Positions 26,601 to 39,746 of a stretch of DNA of 64,000 nucleotides are shown in pieces. How positions within the stretch are numbered: position 1 is the stretch's first letter; every line of letters starts with the position of its first letter. The notes under the pieces were generated by a model that saw only the letters and a list, made by a program, of their open reading frames with translations, did no database searches and had not been told where the DNA came from. Location: positions 1,426,001 through 1,490,000 of the forward strand of contig CM039196.1 in NCBI GenBank assembly GCA_008360975.2, given 5' to 3'. The position numbers were made by a program, and so were the translations under genes. The DNA is from Lichenostomus cassidix (taxonomy: Eukaryota; Chordata; Aves; Passeriformes; Meliphagidae).

Positions 26601-29600
26601 TGTCCTGCAAAAAGAGGATTTCATTTTCTGAAGAACACAGACCTGGCAGGAAAGACCTGTGCCTTACCCAAAGAATTACTGTGTTTTATTCCTGAAGACA
26701 GGCTGCCTTATCTGTCAGCACCAGACTGCTGTACTGACTCATTTCCCCTATTTGAGGAATTTCACGGGGCTCCTCTCAGCTCTAAATTCCCACTCCCCCT
26801 GCAGGACTGGCTCTCCCCAGGCTGTGCCCCTGACTGCTCCCCCTGGGGCTCTCCTGGCTCAGCTCTGCTCCCCCAGAGTGCCTGCAGGGAGCAATTCATT
26901 CCCTGCCCTTCCAGGTGTGCACAGCACAACATTCCACACTCTGGAATATTTATCTCTCTCCATTGCCTGGTAAAGGGCTCAGATGTCTCTTTGTGTTTAA
27001 TGTCAAGAATTAGGGGAGAGAAACTCTGTCCCTCCCTGCTTTCAGAATGACAAGCAGTCAGTCCCACTGCTGCTGGTTCCTTCACTCCTGAGAGTTAACA
27101 GAGCTCCAACAATTTCCTCACCCCCTGAGCCCTGCAGTGCCACGACTCACACACGATTCACCCACACCTTTTATCCACCTCACTTCAGAAAGTTTCCTGC
27201 TGCTCTGTGGCATGCAGGAAAAATAATAATAACTCATCTGTAGCCAGTCCAGCATCAGCCTTTTCCATCCCTACAGCTCAGAGCTTCCTGCTGGTTTGCT
27301 CCCTGATTTTGGGAGTTTCCATCCACTGCACATTGCTCATCCCAGCACTGCCACTCCACTCAGATGAAGTGCTGCCTTTCAAATCTTCAGCACTGAGCTT
27401 CTGCTTAAACAAACACTGGAGAAGATGTCACCTGTCTGTGTTTGGCACTGCCTGGGAACTCATTCAGCTAGGAGAAAACAAACAAGTTTCTCGACAAAAA
27501 TCAAAATGGGTAAAGAAGACAACTTTGAGAATATTCTCTTTTGGAAAAAAACCTAAAATTAAAAAATGGGATTTCTTTTCAAATAAGAACATGGATTTAT
27601 TTGAGTGAGTTTTTAAGAGTTTTCTGGCTGAGCTAAAAACTACTGGAGGTTTTTTTACTTCCTTCCTCTGCCTCTTCTTGGCTTGAGTTTTGTTCTTCAT
27701 TTTAATTTGTCAGTCTGCTCACCTTGTGTGATGTGCCACCTTGTTCTGACATGCCCTGATATCTGATTATTTCTTTTCCTGCTCAACTTTTGTAAAGAAC
27801 AACCTCAGAACAAAATCCCTCTTTTGGTTTTCAGGACTGAATTTCTCAGTGAACTCTTGTGCAGTGTATTTATTTCCTAGCACAATATCATCTGTGTTTC
27901 AAAAGCTGAGCTACTGCTGTCAGAACATCAATATTTTTCCAGAGTCCATCAGCTTTTAGGAAACAGTGTCCCTCAAATGAAAGAATGTGTAAGGAATCTG
28001 TGAGAAGGTAATAAAAATTTAAAAAAAAGACTGACTGGAGGTAGTAACTCTAATAAAGATCAAGTGTTAATACAAATGTAAAAGTGCTGTGAAATCAGCA
28101 TTGCACTATTTAATTTTTCATCTTTCCCCATGTCTCTTTCATCTGTTCTAAGAATTAGATATAGAATGATTTATTTAAACTAGTCCTTATGCTACCTAGT
28201 CCTTCCACAATACTTCAAACCAGTTCTCAGCTCTGCCAAAGCCACAGACAGTTATTTTCATTACACATCTAAAATAACTGAGGCAGAAGAAATCCCAGCA
28301 CAGGGCAGGGGCAGGGCAGGAAAACAATTCCATATTCCCAAATCCATGACTTTTCTGTTCTTACACTCAACCTTGCTGTCTTCAGGCTGCTGGTTCTGTA
28401 CAACTTAAATACCAATTTCTGAATCTTTCCTACTAAGTGGACTTTTCACACAACAAGTAAATGCTGAGAGTGCAGCTCCTCAAATGGGGACTTGGTTGGC
28501 TGATTCACTGAAATGCAGCTATGCAGCAAAACAACTCTCAGTGCCAAAAAAGCTGCAAAGAAATGCAGAAATGGCTGCAAATGCAGCAAGCAGGAAGAGA
28601 TGAAAGGAAAGGAAGAAATACAGGATAACTTGCCATCCTTCTTAAGTGGAAAATGATAATGGATATTAGTTTCTAATGCCACTGACAGGTGAATGCTGTC
28701 AAGAGGAAAATCACAGAATATCTCTAAATGTGAAACTCCTGTGAAATGTTGCACTTCAAGGGGAGTTCCAATGGCATCTCACAGGTGGTTTGACATGGGG
28801 CAAGGGGGATGACAGTGATGCTTCTCAGGAATATAAAGTGACAGTATTGTTGGTTTTCAATAGAAATATTTCATAAACAGACAAAGGTCTTCCACTTATT
28901 ATTCTGTGAAGGTGAGTAAATATCAAAATCACAGCACATTTCCTTGATAAAGGATTTTGATCCCTTGTTCTTACCAAACCCAGACCAGGCTGGGTCTCCT
29001 AGGTGGTTTTAATATTTTTCATTTTAAACTGTTCATAAACTATGGGAAAGAATGGCTGACTTGGTTTTCCAACAAAAGACACTGAAGGAGGGAAGGAAAG
29101 TGAAAAAAGACTTCTATCTTTGCTTCCAAAGTATTGTCTTCATAATTAGCCCTTAGAAGTCATTAAGGCAATATTTAAATTCAAACTTCACATTTTATTT
29201 CTTTACAGCCTGTTCCATTATGAGAAATGGGAAAAAAGTACTGATTTTCCAGGAGGATAACCTAGGTGAAGCAAGAGGGGAAAAAGAGAATTACCCAATT
29301 TGTGTTGAAGGACTCAACTCCAAGAACTATCTCAGTGAAGGGAAACCTCTCCAATTTTCTGCCATTTACCTAATGGAGACACAGAAATACACCCTGAGTT
29401 CCACAGAGACTCCAGGTCAGCACTGCTGGACTCTTCAAACAGAGGGAATATTTGCTATTCACCTCCATTAAGGAAATTTATCTCCTTTAAAATCGGCTGT
29501 GTTAACCATCCATTCTTTACTCTTCCCCTAAAAATTGGCAGATTTTCAAACGCTAACACATTTATTTCTTCTTCTGCACTAGCAATTTCCAGTTGTTTGC

Positions 29601-31751
29601 TGCTGCAAGGTGGGAGGAGGGTCAGGTCTAAGGCCATGTCCTTTCCTGTCCTGCAGCTGATGAGGTCCCTCAGTGCTCCTGCTGCAAGCACAGATGGGGA
29701 CAGGAGAAAATGCTTTCTGCAGAACACACAGCTCGAGAAAACACATGGTTTTCTGGCATTTTGACACATCATTTTTGCAAAGAACTGACAAAGCGCTGCA
29801 CTTAAAGCCTCTGTGATGTGACACAAAATTCCAGCTGCTTTCAGCTGAAAGCATCCCTGCACAATTACCACATGGAAAAAAAACCAAGCTCTTCTCACTT
29901 TCCAGTTCTTATCCCTTTGGCTTCTTTCCTTCTTTTCCCCCACCTTGAAATATTTACATTCTCCCCTGCTGGTGATACTTCACCCCCTTGATGCTGAAAT
30001 GCACTCGGTGCAGATGTTGGGCAGTAATTCCTACAGCTGGTTTTCAAAGAGTTCCTCCAAAAAGGAGGTTCTTACCTAAATTAAATTAAATATGATGATT
30101 AATGTATCTCATTTAAACTACTGTGTTTTCAATTTTTCTAGGCAACGGGAAGGATCTGACAATGGATAAACTGGATCTGGAAACAAAAATCACATTTCTG
30201 CATATCTTCGTTCCTCTGTTGTGATGCAAGAATTTTCCAAAAGCTCAAAAATTACTGCCAGAAGGCCCCTCTAACAAAAGCAAAATAAGGTAATCAAATA
30301 TTTCCCTCTGCATTGTCTTGTTTTACTGCAGGTTTGTTTGGAAGGACAGATGTTTTTTCTTTTCATGGCCAATATGATACCAAGTGGTCAACCAGACCCA
30401 GCTTATGAAGCCTCAGGACCACAGCAACTCCATCAAAGTCACCTTTCTGTCTGTTTTTAATTTTTTTGTTAAATGACACTGACACTCAGCTACCTGCCCA
30501 CCAGTTACACTCTCCCAAATGTGGCATTTGATGCTGTTTTCCTTCCCCTTGGTTAATGAAGGTAGTTGTGCAAGTTGTTGTTGATTTACTTTGGGATTTT
30601 TCTCCCAGCAGTGTTGCAATGAATTCTGGTGCACAGATCCAATGCAATCTGACAAAAGCTGTTCCAGACAACAACCTGGAATCAAACTGCAACTGAGTTT
30701 CTTCCTAAAGCCAAGGGGTGAGTGCAGTGGAAGGGAAGGTGATGATTCCTGGCCAGGCAGTGATGATTCCTGGGACTCACTGAGCAGGAGCATCTCAGCA
30801 GCTCCTCCTCTGCAGCAGCATTTCTGCTTTGCTTGGCTTTGGATTGCTTTTCCTCCTTTCTTGGACAAGAATCTCAAAACCAGAGTTTCAGTCTAAACAG
30901 CCTCACTCCAGCATTGCAATTCAGTTCAGAGGGGAATAAATCTATAATCTGGGAAAATTAGGGCAGAGGAAAAGACTTCAGATTCTATTAAGCATAGCTG
31001 TGTGGAGCTGCTGTAGTCTATATTTCACCAACTTTTGTGAAAACTCTTCCTACTTATTCTGCATGGTCTCTTGGGGTAAACAAAGCCAAACCCCTGCATT
31101 TGACTGAAAAAACACTGACATGAAAGGTGCACTGGGATATGATATATAAAGATTTTGCTATTTTTACATGTGCAGTGATATTTAGAAAGGTTGGAAATTA
31201 TGTTTAGATCTCATTTATTTCTGGTCAAATGGATTGCCAGAGGATTTTTCTGACAGTGGCTGTCTGCAATTCCATGGCAGTGAATATGCAGAAATGTGCA
31301 AAATCCTAGGATTTCATTCATAAAATGCTGCCAAGTTAATCCAGCTGAGGTGGGAGCTGCAGCCTTTTCAGGTGTGCGTGATTTTCACAGCACAACACAC
31401 CTGAGAACACAACAGCTCTTTCCAGGGAAGAGTCTTACTGGAGATTGGATTTGAATATGACAACAATAATTTTAATTACATCTTGTTAATTTTCCATCTT
31501 GTCCTCACCCCCAGCACCAAGGGAATGAGGTCAGTGTGTGATTTCCAGCTGCTCCAGGGGAAGCCCTCAATCATCTCTCCAAGAGCCACCATCACTGCAG
31601 ACAGAGTTTCTCACCCAAGCATTTCACTGATGACTAAAACTTTATACTCAATATTTGGTTCACGTGCCCACAAGGAACAGTACAAACATGATTATACATC
31701 GGAAAAAAAATACACAATGATTAATTGAGTAGATTAACCTCCAAAACACTT

Positions 31752-31805
31752 GGACAGCTGTTTCAACATACTGTCTTTGAGGGCAATATGCTGAAACAGC
31801 TGTTC
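31752..31805. repeat. miRNA-precursor-like inverted repeat (about 54 bases)
   Basis: The arm ACAGCTGTTTCAACATA (31754-31770) faces TATGCTGAAACAGCTGT (31787-31803), complementary at 16 of 17 positions. Pairing continues inward: on the minus strand, which is the TMEM132 pre-mRNA sense, the single mismatch and the next position both become G-U wobbles, giving a 20-bp uninterrupted stem (31754-31773 with 31784-31803) and a 10-base loop. On the plus strand the stem reaches to a 4-base loop with two mismatches. No flanking transposon features are seen. It is shorter than typical pre-miRNA hairpins, so a microRNA role is only a possibility. Confidence 0.75.
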
Positions 31806-32610
31806 TCCTGCAGAAGGTAAAATTGTCCGCTTTGTTTTGCAACACTCAAGGCCTGTTTGGTGTCTTAGTGACTTTAACGTGCACCTGGAGCATTGCCAAG
31901 GGTTTGTCTAACTTGCATACATTTATTTTTTTTCCACCTTATTAGCAACTTCAGCAATGTCAACTCACTCGCTCAACAATATGCTCAAAGCCAGAGCCAA
32001 GTGGCTTTCTGTCATCTTTCCATGAGATCCACATTCTCAGGCTGCTCCCCGCAGCAAGATCCTCACAGAGTGGATGAATGAATTGGATTATTTTTGTGTG
32101 TGGTTTTACAATAGCACGAGTGTTCCTTAAATGGAAAGCATGTCCTGGTTCATGGTGCTTTCTCTCCTTGTTTCCAAGGCAACTCAATACACAGACACAT
32201 GCAAACACACGTGCATGCTATTAATATTCCTTCTGGATGGGAGAAAAGTCTTCATTTATCAATGAAACACTCCACAGCTTCTGTAGGAGTGAAAGCCTCA
32301 GACAAACTTCTCACAGAGTAATTCACAGCAGGAAAACATTCACAAAACTCTTCCCTTTTGTTGCAGGCTTACACCACATTTTGGGAATTTTTACAACAAG
32401 ATCTCCTCCAGCCACATAAACAAGGAACTCTGAATCCACCTTGCTGTGTCCTTGTGCTGCAATCATCTCTTTTGGTCAAGCTCTTCCAAAGAGAAGGCAA
32501 TGACCTGGGAGCTTGGTTAGCACATTTATGTCCCTCTATTCCCTCCCATGAAATGGTGGCACTTTGTTCTGCAGAAGAGGCTCTGCAGCCTGCCCAGCCT
32601 GGTGAGAGCT

Positions 32611-32680
32611 GAGCTGCAGGAGCTGCAGGAGCTGCAGGAGCTGCAGGAAATGCAGGAAATGCAGGAGCTGCAGGAGCTGC
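32611..32680. repeat. 9-bp GAGCTGCAG tandem repeat
   Basis: Nearly eight copies of GAGCTGCAG, with two variant copies reading GAAATGCAG in the middle. A 9-base unit keeps every frame open, which explains the Ala/Pro- or Cys/Ser-rich frames on the minus strand; they are not evidence for a gene. Confidence 0.96.
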
Positions 32681-33211
32681 ACGGCTGCACCTCACACCTG
32701 GCACTGCACCAGGGCTGAATCTGTTCAGTGCTTCCAAACAAAACTCATTTCGGAACAAGGAAGGTCTAGGCACAGAAATGATTTGTCACGCTCAGCACTC
32801 CGTGCTAAATCACATTTATACCCTCTAATTCTCAATTGTAATCCTCTTTGGAATTCGCTTAATTGTTTGGCTGTGAAGAGCTGGGGGTCAGGTAGACACA
32901 GTGCTGAGGGAGAACTGCAGGGATGTGTCTGACTGATTCTGCTGCTTACCTCAGAAGGGAGATGGGACAGAGAAGGCAGAGCTGGGAATGGCAAGAGATG
33001 TTTGCAAAGAAAGCACTTGGAAGCGTTGTTGGTTTATTGTTGTTTCCATCCATCTGATTTCCCCCTGGCATGCAAAAGGCCTGATGATTTCTGTGACTGC
33101 CTGGGACATGGCACTTGTCATTGTCACACTGCTCTGCAGGGTTTCAGAGTGCATCAGACTTTGAGCCAGAGTTGGCTCTTGCCTATCTGAACACCCTGGT
33201 AATGACAACAG

Positions 33212-33346
33212 AACTGGGCCATCCTTAGGGGTCAAGTGCCATGTCCAAAATAAAGTGGAATGTCCAAATTAAGTTAAATTAAATTAATAAAATGTCCAAA
33301 ATAAACTGGGCCATCCTTAGGGGTCAAGTGCCATGTCCAAAATAAA
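33212..33346. repeat. Identical 43-base direct repeats, 92 bases apart
   Basis: The 43 bases at 33212-33254 recur without a difference at 33304-33346. The motif TGTCCAAAATAAA also occurs a third time between them. Complete identity suggests a recent local duplication. Confidence 0.95.
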
Positions 33347-35879
33347 ACCCACTTGCAAAGGTCACTGCAGGGGTGTTTGCTAAATGACTAATATCACTAA
33401 TTAAATACTAATTTATCACTAATAAAATACTAAATCCCATGGCAATGCAAACTCAGGGCAAGGCAAGTTCAGGCAGAGATCTCCTCACACCAGGTATGGA
33501 TTTGAAAGGACATTAATGTGATTTACCTGCAAGTTTAACAGCCAGCAATTGTGCTGAAGTGGGATCCTGTTTATACTGAATTCAGTTCAGTTTGGGGGTT
33601 GATTTAGAAAGAGCTGGCTGTGATTTATGGTGGAGGGAATACAGGAGAATTCCATTACCATCAGCAGAACACTGTGCATTTCACAGCATAACCCTGGGGA
33701 ATGTGGACCTCTTTTGACCAAGAATACAGGATATTCCTCCTCCTCTGCATATGTGTTTCAAGCTGTAGTTTACACAGCTCTACTCTGGAAAAAGAACTGA
33801 ACTTTTTGTCACCTCCTGTTTGTAAATAAGTTTTTAAGAAGAGGAAAATCTTCAGTGGATGCTGTGAGAAATCCCTGACTTCAATGGGAATTCCACCATC
33901 CTGTACTAAGAAAGCAGTTGATGAATCCAATTCCCCTAATCCATGCACTCCCTTCCTTTTCAACACTGCCACGATTAGCTTGCACACCGTGTAGCCCTAA
34001 TGATTTTAGGTTACATTTCTACTACATGCCTCTATTTATAAATGGTTTATAAGGGAGAGGAATCAATATTTAATAGACATTTTAAGAGTGCAGCAGACAC
34101 GAGCAGCATGTGCTGGAGAAGGTCAAAGGCACATCGATAGCAGGGCTATAAACACCCCTGCCTTGCAAATAACCCACAGGGCCAGCAGGAGCCTGGAACA
34201 ATATTAATAGCAAGTTATCCAATCAGGAAGAGTTTCATTAATAACTGAGTTGTTGTAAACTATTTTAAATGTAATCCAATTGCCCAGGGAAGCAATTCCA
34301 TGCAATTCCTGGATGTGAGGTGACCCATCCCATGACAATCAGGGAGAAATCCTGGCTTAGCTTTGTAAATGCCACTCTTGTCCTGAAGTTGAGCTAATAC
34401 TGTAACATTTCCAATGCAAACACCATTACGGAGTTATTTTGGGATTTGGGCATTTTATCATCCATCCTGAGGGTTAAATTCTGCTCCAAGACACATAAAT
34501 TCAATCCTCACAGGAGCCCCTAGAGCTGCTTGCTGTGCATATCTGTGCGTGTAGGAGGCCACAACTTAGCCTTTTTATTTACAGAGCCATTAATTAAATT
34601 ACTGCAATTAAATATCAGCTCCAATTGCATTAAGATAACATTAAGCACACAGGAAGTCAGCATCAGAAGTTGTATTCAGGTTAATGGGAGCTGAACGTGG
34701 ATGGTTTTAATGCACCTTGCTATAAGGCAGATCCCAGAGGATGCAGCTGACACACACAAAACCAATGCTTCATGCAAATATTCTCTCACAATGGCCTAGT
34801 TTTTGCACCATTTCCAATTGTTTGTGTGGGTTTCCTGCTATTTTTCTCTCCAGGCAAGTTCCCAGAAGCGAGCTTTAGAAATGACAGTTTCTGATCAGCT
34901 CAGAGCAGTTGAGAACCACAAAATTCCCAACTTGCAATTAGTCTGCAGGGCAAAAGCATCAACGACAAATCCGTCTGAGATTATTATTTTTTGCTACTTC
35001 ATTTTCAATCTAACTCTTTTCTAATTAATTGTAATAGTAATAGAGATTTCTGCCCAAATGAAAATTTAAAAAAAAAAAAGCCAAGGGGGTTCTAATGGCA
35101 GCAAACTGATACCCAGCACAGCCACAGCCCTCCTGGAGAATTCCAACTTGTTAGTAGAAAATCATCACTGAAATTGCAAATGTTACTGCATCAGGATCCT
35201 TGTAGATTCTTGGTGTATTCTGGACTTAATGGTTTTCTTGAGAGCTTCACAGCAGAATTAAAATAATAATAAAAAAATATGTTTGCTTATGCACTGATCA
35301 AACTAGCACAGAACTCTGTGTGCCTGTATTTTCAACTGGAGAAAAAAACACTGAGAAAATTCAATATTTATGTAATGTTTGATGGAAGTTCAATAGAAAA
35401 ATCCAATATAATTTCCCAATTAAAATCACCTGCTCGTTGACTTACATCCATTACTATTATCTCAAGCCAGTGTATTCTGAACCTATTCACACAATAGTGT
35501 TATGTGAACATGCATAGGTTAAAAATTAGTAATTACTGTCTAGACAATTCACTGTTAGCTATAGTTGAGTGAATATAATGAATAATTTATTTGATTAATT
35601 TTGCATTCCTTTTCCTCTTTGTGAATTGATCATGACCATGGAAAACTTGAAAATGTACTCATTTATCAGAGTTATTTTCTGTGAATAATTCTTAGCCTGA
35701 ACATTTTTCTGCAAAACAAACTATTCTTACTTGTGGATTGAAATTCCCATTATGGGATAGAAGCTCTGGAGACCACTGGGATTGTTGTTCCTTTTTGCTG
35801 AAACAGATCATCCTGGAAATAGCAGCAGCACTAAAGTGCTTTTACAAAAACAGAACCTAAACGGTTTGATGCTCATTTT

Positions 35880-35916
35880 GTTGTATAAGTTACATAATTA
35901 ACAAAACTTATGCAAC
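35880..35916. repeat. 12-bp inverted repeat with 13-base spacer
   Basis: GTTGTATAAGTT at 35880-35891 and AACTTATGCAAC at 35905-35916 are complementary at 11 of 12 positions. The setting is AT-rich with no associated element. Confidence 0.7.
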
Positions 35917-36739
35917 TTATAAACAATAGCTAATGCTTAATTTTAAACTACAGACCAAGTGGGGAGTTCATCATCTTTACTTTGAGTTTTAAAGCCTCAA
36001 AGGGGAAAAACTAAGCAAGTGGGGGAACAGTGGGAAAAGATGAGCTGCAGTGCTTCAGTGTCTTGGGGTCACACTGCCCAGGGCTGAGGGTTCCTTTGAA
36101 CAGGAATTGCTGATAAATTCCTTTTAGCAGGAAAGCAGACCATGTTACACAGTGAATATTTCTGCTGATTTCCATGGGCACAGTTAGATTGGAGCTGGCA
36201 ATCTAGAGCAAGAGAGGAAACAACCATTCCAGCTCCCTGTTCTGACATGGAACTGAACAGCATGTTTTTCCCTTTGAAATTTGCTCTTCATTAGGTGAAT
36301 TTCGAAATGGAGGCTGAAACAATGAGGGTTTTTAACTGTGCAGCAGATCAAATGCATTTTGACATCCATACACTTAGGAATAAATGACACACTAATGAGA
36401 TACAGAGATCAAATGCTCTGTTTGCCACTTCAAGCTCCAGCAACACAAAGTACATCGAGGTTGTTAACCCCTGCTTGGCACACTGGGATGCTGCAGAGTC
36501 CAAATCGCCCCAAATTTTCTTTCTATCAAACATAATTCTTGTGGCTCTTCCTCTTTTGCAGGGCCAAGCCAACAGTACAGGAATTATCTCACTCCTGACC
36601 ACGAGGAAACAACAGGAGGAGGAAGGATTTGTGAAGGAATGGGGATGAATGAAGTTTGATTTTGGGATTATATTTTCTGCCTTTTTCCTTACAGGGACAC
36701 AGCATGAGCAGCAACAGCAAAGCTGAGATCAGTGTGGAA

Positions 36740-37194
36740 GGAATTGAAGAGAGCAGGAACTTGGGAGAGCAGGAATTGAGGAGAGGGAGAGCAGGAACTG
36801 GGGAGAGCAGGAATTGAGGAGAGCAGGAATTAGGGAGAGCAGGGATTGGGGAGAGCAGGAATTGGGGAGAGCAGGAACTGGGGAGAGCAGGAATTGAGGA
36901 GAGCAGGAATTGGGGAGAGCAGGAATTGAGTAGAGCAGGGATTGGGGAGAGCAGGGATTGAGGAGAGCAGGGATTGGGGAGAGCAGGAATTGGGGAGAGC
37001 AGGAACTGGGGAGAGCAGGAATTGAGGAGAGCAGGAATTGAGGAGAGCAGGAATTGAGGAGAGCAGGAATTGAGGAGAGCAGGAATTGAGGAGAGCAGGA
37101 ACTGGGGAGAGCAGGAACTGGGGAGAGCAGGAATTGGGGAGAGCAAGGATTGGGGAGAGCAGGAATTGGGGAGAGCAAGGATTGGGGAGAGCAG
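36740..37194. repeat. 16-bp minisatellite (about 28 copies)
   Basis: A regular 16-base unit, AGAGCAGGAATTGAGG or AGAGCAGGAATTGGGG, runs for about 455 bases with few substitutions. GAACTGG and GGATTGG variants are interspersed. The minus-strand frames (PNSCSPQFLLS repeats) are products of the array. The regular GGGG runs are spaced about 12 bases apart, which is at the edge of what is proposed for G-quadruplexes. Confidence 0.97.
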
Positions 37195-38035
37195 GTTTGG
37201 GCTCTGTCCCAGCACAGCACAGGAGCCTCACCAGCACTGGCACTGAGGTTTTGGGCAGTGATATTGCCAGAAGCTGGAAAGCAGCTGGAATGATGAGCCT
37301 CATTGCCATTCCAATGCTTTTACCAGCCCAGAATTCCAAATCCCCAAAGATGATGCAAAACTCCATTATCTTCTCCCCCTGTTGTTCCCACATTTCAGTG
37401 TGGTGCCAGCATTCCATCCCTTGAAGCTCTCTGGATCTTTCCTCCCCTACAGCCAAAGTATTAATGCATTTATTCCCCTGAAACACCTGGGATTTGCCAT
37501 TCCTGCTCTCCCTGCCCTCCCCAGGGCTGCCTTCTGCCTCTGACAGATCTGCAAAGAGCTCCCCAAAAAGTGCCAACCAGCACAAAACGCAGCCTGGCCT
37601 CCCAGCCCCACAGGAGGCAGAGCTGGGAAACTGCTAATTCACAAAGTTCAGAACTGAGAAATGCAGAATATTCCAAGGCTGTCCCAAAGCACTGCCTTGG
37701 AGTACATTGATTATATTAATAAAGCCACAGCTTAGCATTTTCAGTGAAGCTGAGGCACCTTTGCAAGAAATTCCTTCATACACAAGAGCTGCTTATAGGC
37801 TACATTACAACTTCTGAAGCTCTCTGATTGCTGCTCTGCTCCCTCTTTATGACGCTATTTTAATTTAATTTAAAAAATAGAAACTGCATGAAAAACAATT
37901 CCTAAGCCTAACTGATATGGGGCCATGTAATCAGAAGTAATGACATTGAGGTCAGTGACAGCTTTGAATGGTTGTGCAGAACACAAATGATTGGTTAAAA
38001 AGGAAAGCTTTCATTGCAGCATGTACATAAGAAAT

Positions 38036-38053
38036 ATATTATATATATATATA
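38036..38053. repeat. Short (TA)n run
   Basis: About eight to nine TA dinucleotides within an AT-rich stretch. Confidence 0.85.
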
Positions 38054-39466
38054 CACAATACAAAGTTAATTTATGTAGAAAGGACTCATCTTGCAGTACA
38101 TCTAATAAATGCAGGCTGACTACCAAATACTCCTAATCATGCTTCCTCTCCAGCTAGCAGAACAGCTCAAAAACAAACATAATTTTGTTCATGTGTGTCT
38201 ATTATACTCATGTGCTGATTTAATTAACAGTAATTTCAGTATCTCGGAGATTTCTTCTCTGTTTTACAAATGATGCCCTTTTGATGAGGGCTTTGGTTCG
38301 AATTAGTGGCCAATCAGCTGTGGAGCAAGACTGGAATGCTAAGTTAATTGGCAATGAAAGCAGAGTGAGCACGCTGCAAAAACCTAGAGATGAACCAAAT
38401 TATTGGGTGATTGTTAAGGAACACAAAGAGTCTCATTTCAGGTAGATAAAGTCAGAGCTCTGTGCTCTCTCCAGCACGCTGTTTGCTCAGTCTGGCTGCT
38501 GGGAATGCTCTGCTCTGCTCACAGTCTGCAGGAGGCTCAGCTCACCCCATCAGCTCAGCTCACTCCTCAGCATCTGCCAAGGGATTCTTCCCTCAGCTTG
38601 CTCTGAACTCCCATCGGGAAATCTGTCATGAAAGGAGCAAACCTAATGGAGCAGAGTTATCCCCAGCTCAGCAGAAGACACCTCTTAGCATTTCCCTCTG
38701 CACTTTTATTATTGGAAGCACTTCCTTCTAACAAGAACTGAGTGCCTGTGCACCCTTGGAGAGGATTTGCTCAGAATAGTAACTGTCCACATGGATCAAA
38801 GGGACCTGAGATCATCCTGGCTGCAGGAACACCTGGATGTCCTCCTACCCTTGATACCTGGTCAGCACTGCCTCTTCCAAACACAGCTTTATTTAGAAAC
38901 CCCTGGCCAAAGCTGCTCCACAATTCTCATCAATCTCAATCTCACAATGCTCATCAATCAATTCTGAATCACAGTTTCCTTTCAAAACCAGGCCTGGGTG
39001 GTGCTGAGTTCAGGCACCAGCAGTCTGAGCTTCAGGATGAACTATCTCCAGAGCATTGCACTTTTGGTGAGAAGGCAGAGGAGGAAGAATTCTCAGCCTT
39101 TGTGCCAAAGGGATTAACCCCAGAGCAGCCCCAGCATTGGGGGGGAGCAGGAGAGAGCCCTGCACCCTGCCAGGGATGGACAGACAGAGGGGGAAGAGAA
39201 ATCCCCTTTGTCCCCCAGCCTTGTTTGCCTGGGTGATGATAAATGAGCTCCAAACTGCATTTCACAGTGAGGACAAAGGATAAAGCAATGGCACACTTTG
39301 GTCACCCTGGAGCACATCATCCTCAGGTGCTGCTGTGACACTGTGGACATTCCCATGGCACAGGCAGCCCTGCCCATCCTTGTGCTGGGAATGTTCTTAA
39401 AAAGAAAAGTGGGATGTAAAAAGCCAACTTGCTATGCTGGAAATGCCTTCATTCCATGGGGTAATA

Positions 39467-39746
39467 CTTGCATTCATCCAAACTACAGACAACTGATGAT
39501 ATGTGGTCAAATCACTGCAATCTGGGGAGCTCCAGAGTGACTTCCAAGAGGTGGATAAATGGGAAATGCTGCCTGCAGGACTCGATCCTGAGTAGCTGGA
39601 AAGGCCCTTATCCATGCTTGCATTCATCCAAACTGCAAACACTGACAATATGTGGTCAAATCACTGCAATCTGGGGAGCTCCAGAGGGACTTCCAAGAGG
39701 TGGATGAATGGGAAATGCTGCCTGCAGGACTCGATCCTGAGTAGCT
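39467..39746. repeat. Two tandem copies of a ~130-base segment, period 150
   Basis: The segment starting CTTGCATTCATCCAAACT at 39467-39597 recurs at 39617-39746 with about ten differences and small indels. A 19-base unrelated spacer separates them. Both copies share the block ending CTCGATCCTGAGTAGCT. This is a local duplication, not a known transposon that I recognise. Confidence 0.93.

Noticed and set aside
28705..28725. An 'atcacagaatatc' stretch resembling the start of a reverse-oriented CR1 3' end
   Set aside because: The similarity does not extend into the rest of the CR1 tail, unlike the clear copy at 60.68 kb.
36589..37585. Frames of 160-250 codons made of NSCSPQFLLSPIPAL-type repeats
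   Set aside because: They are a product of the 16-bp minisatellite. Their ends outside the array have no recognisable domain.
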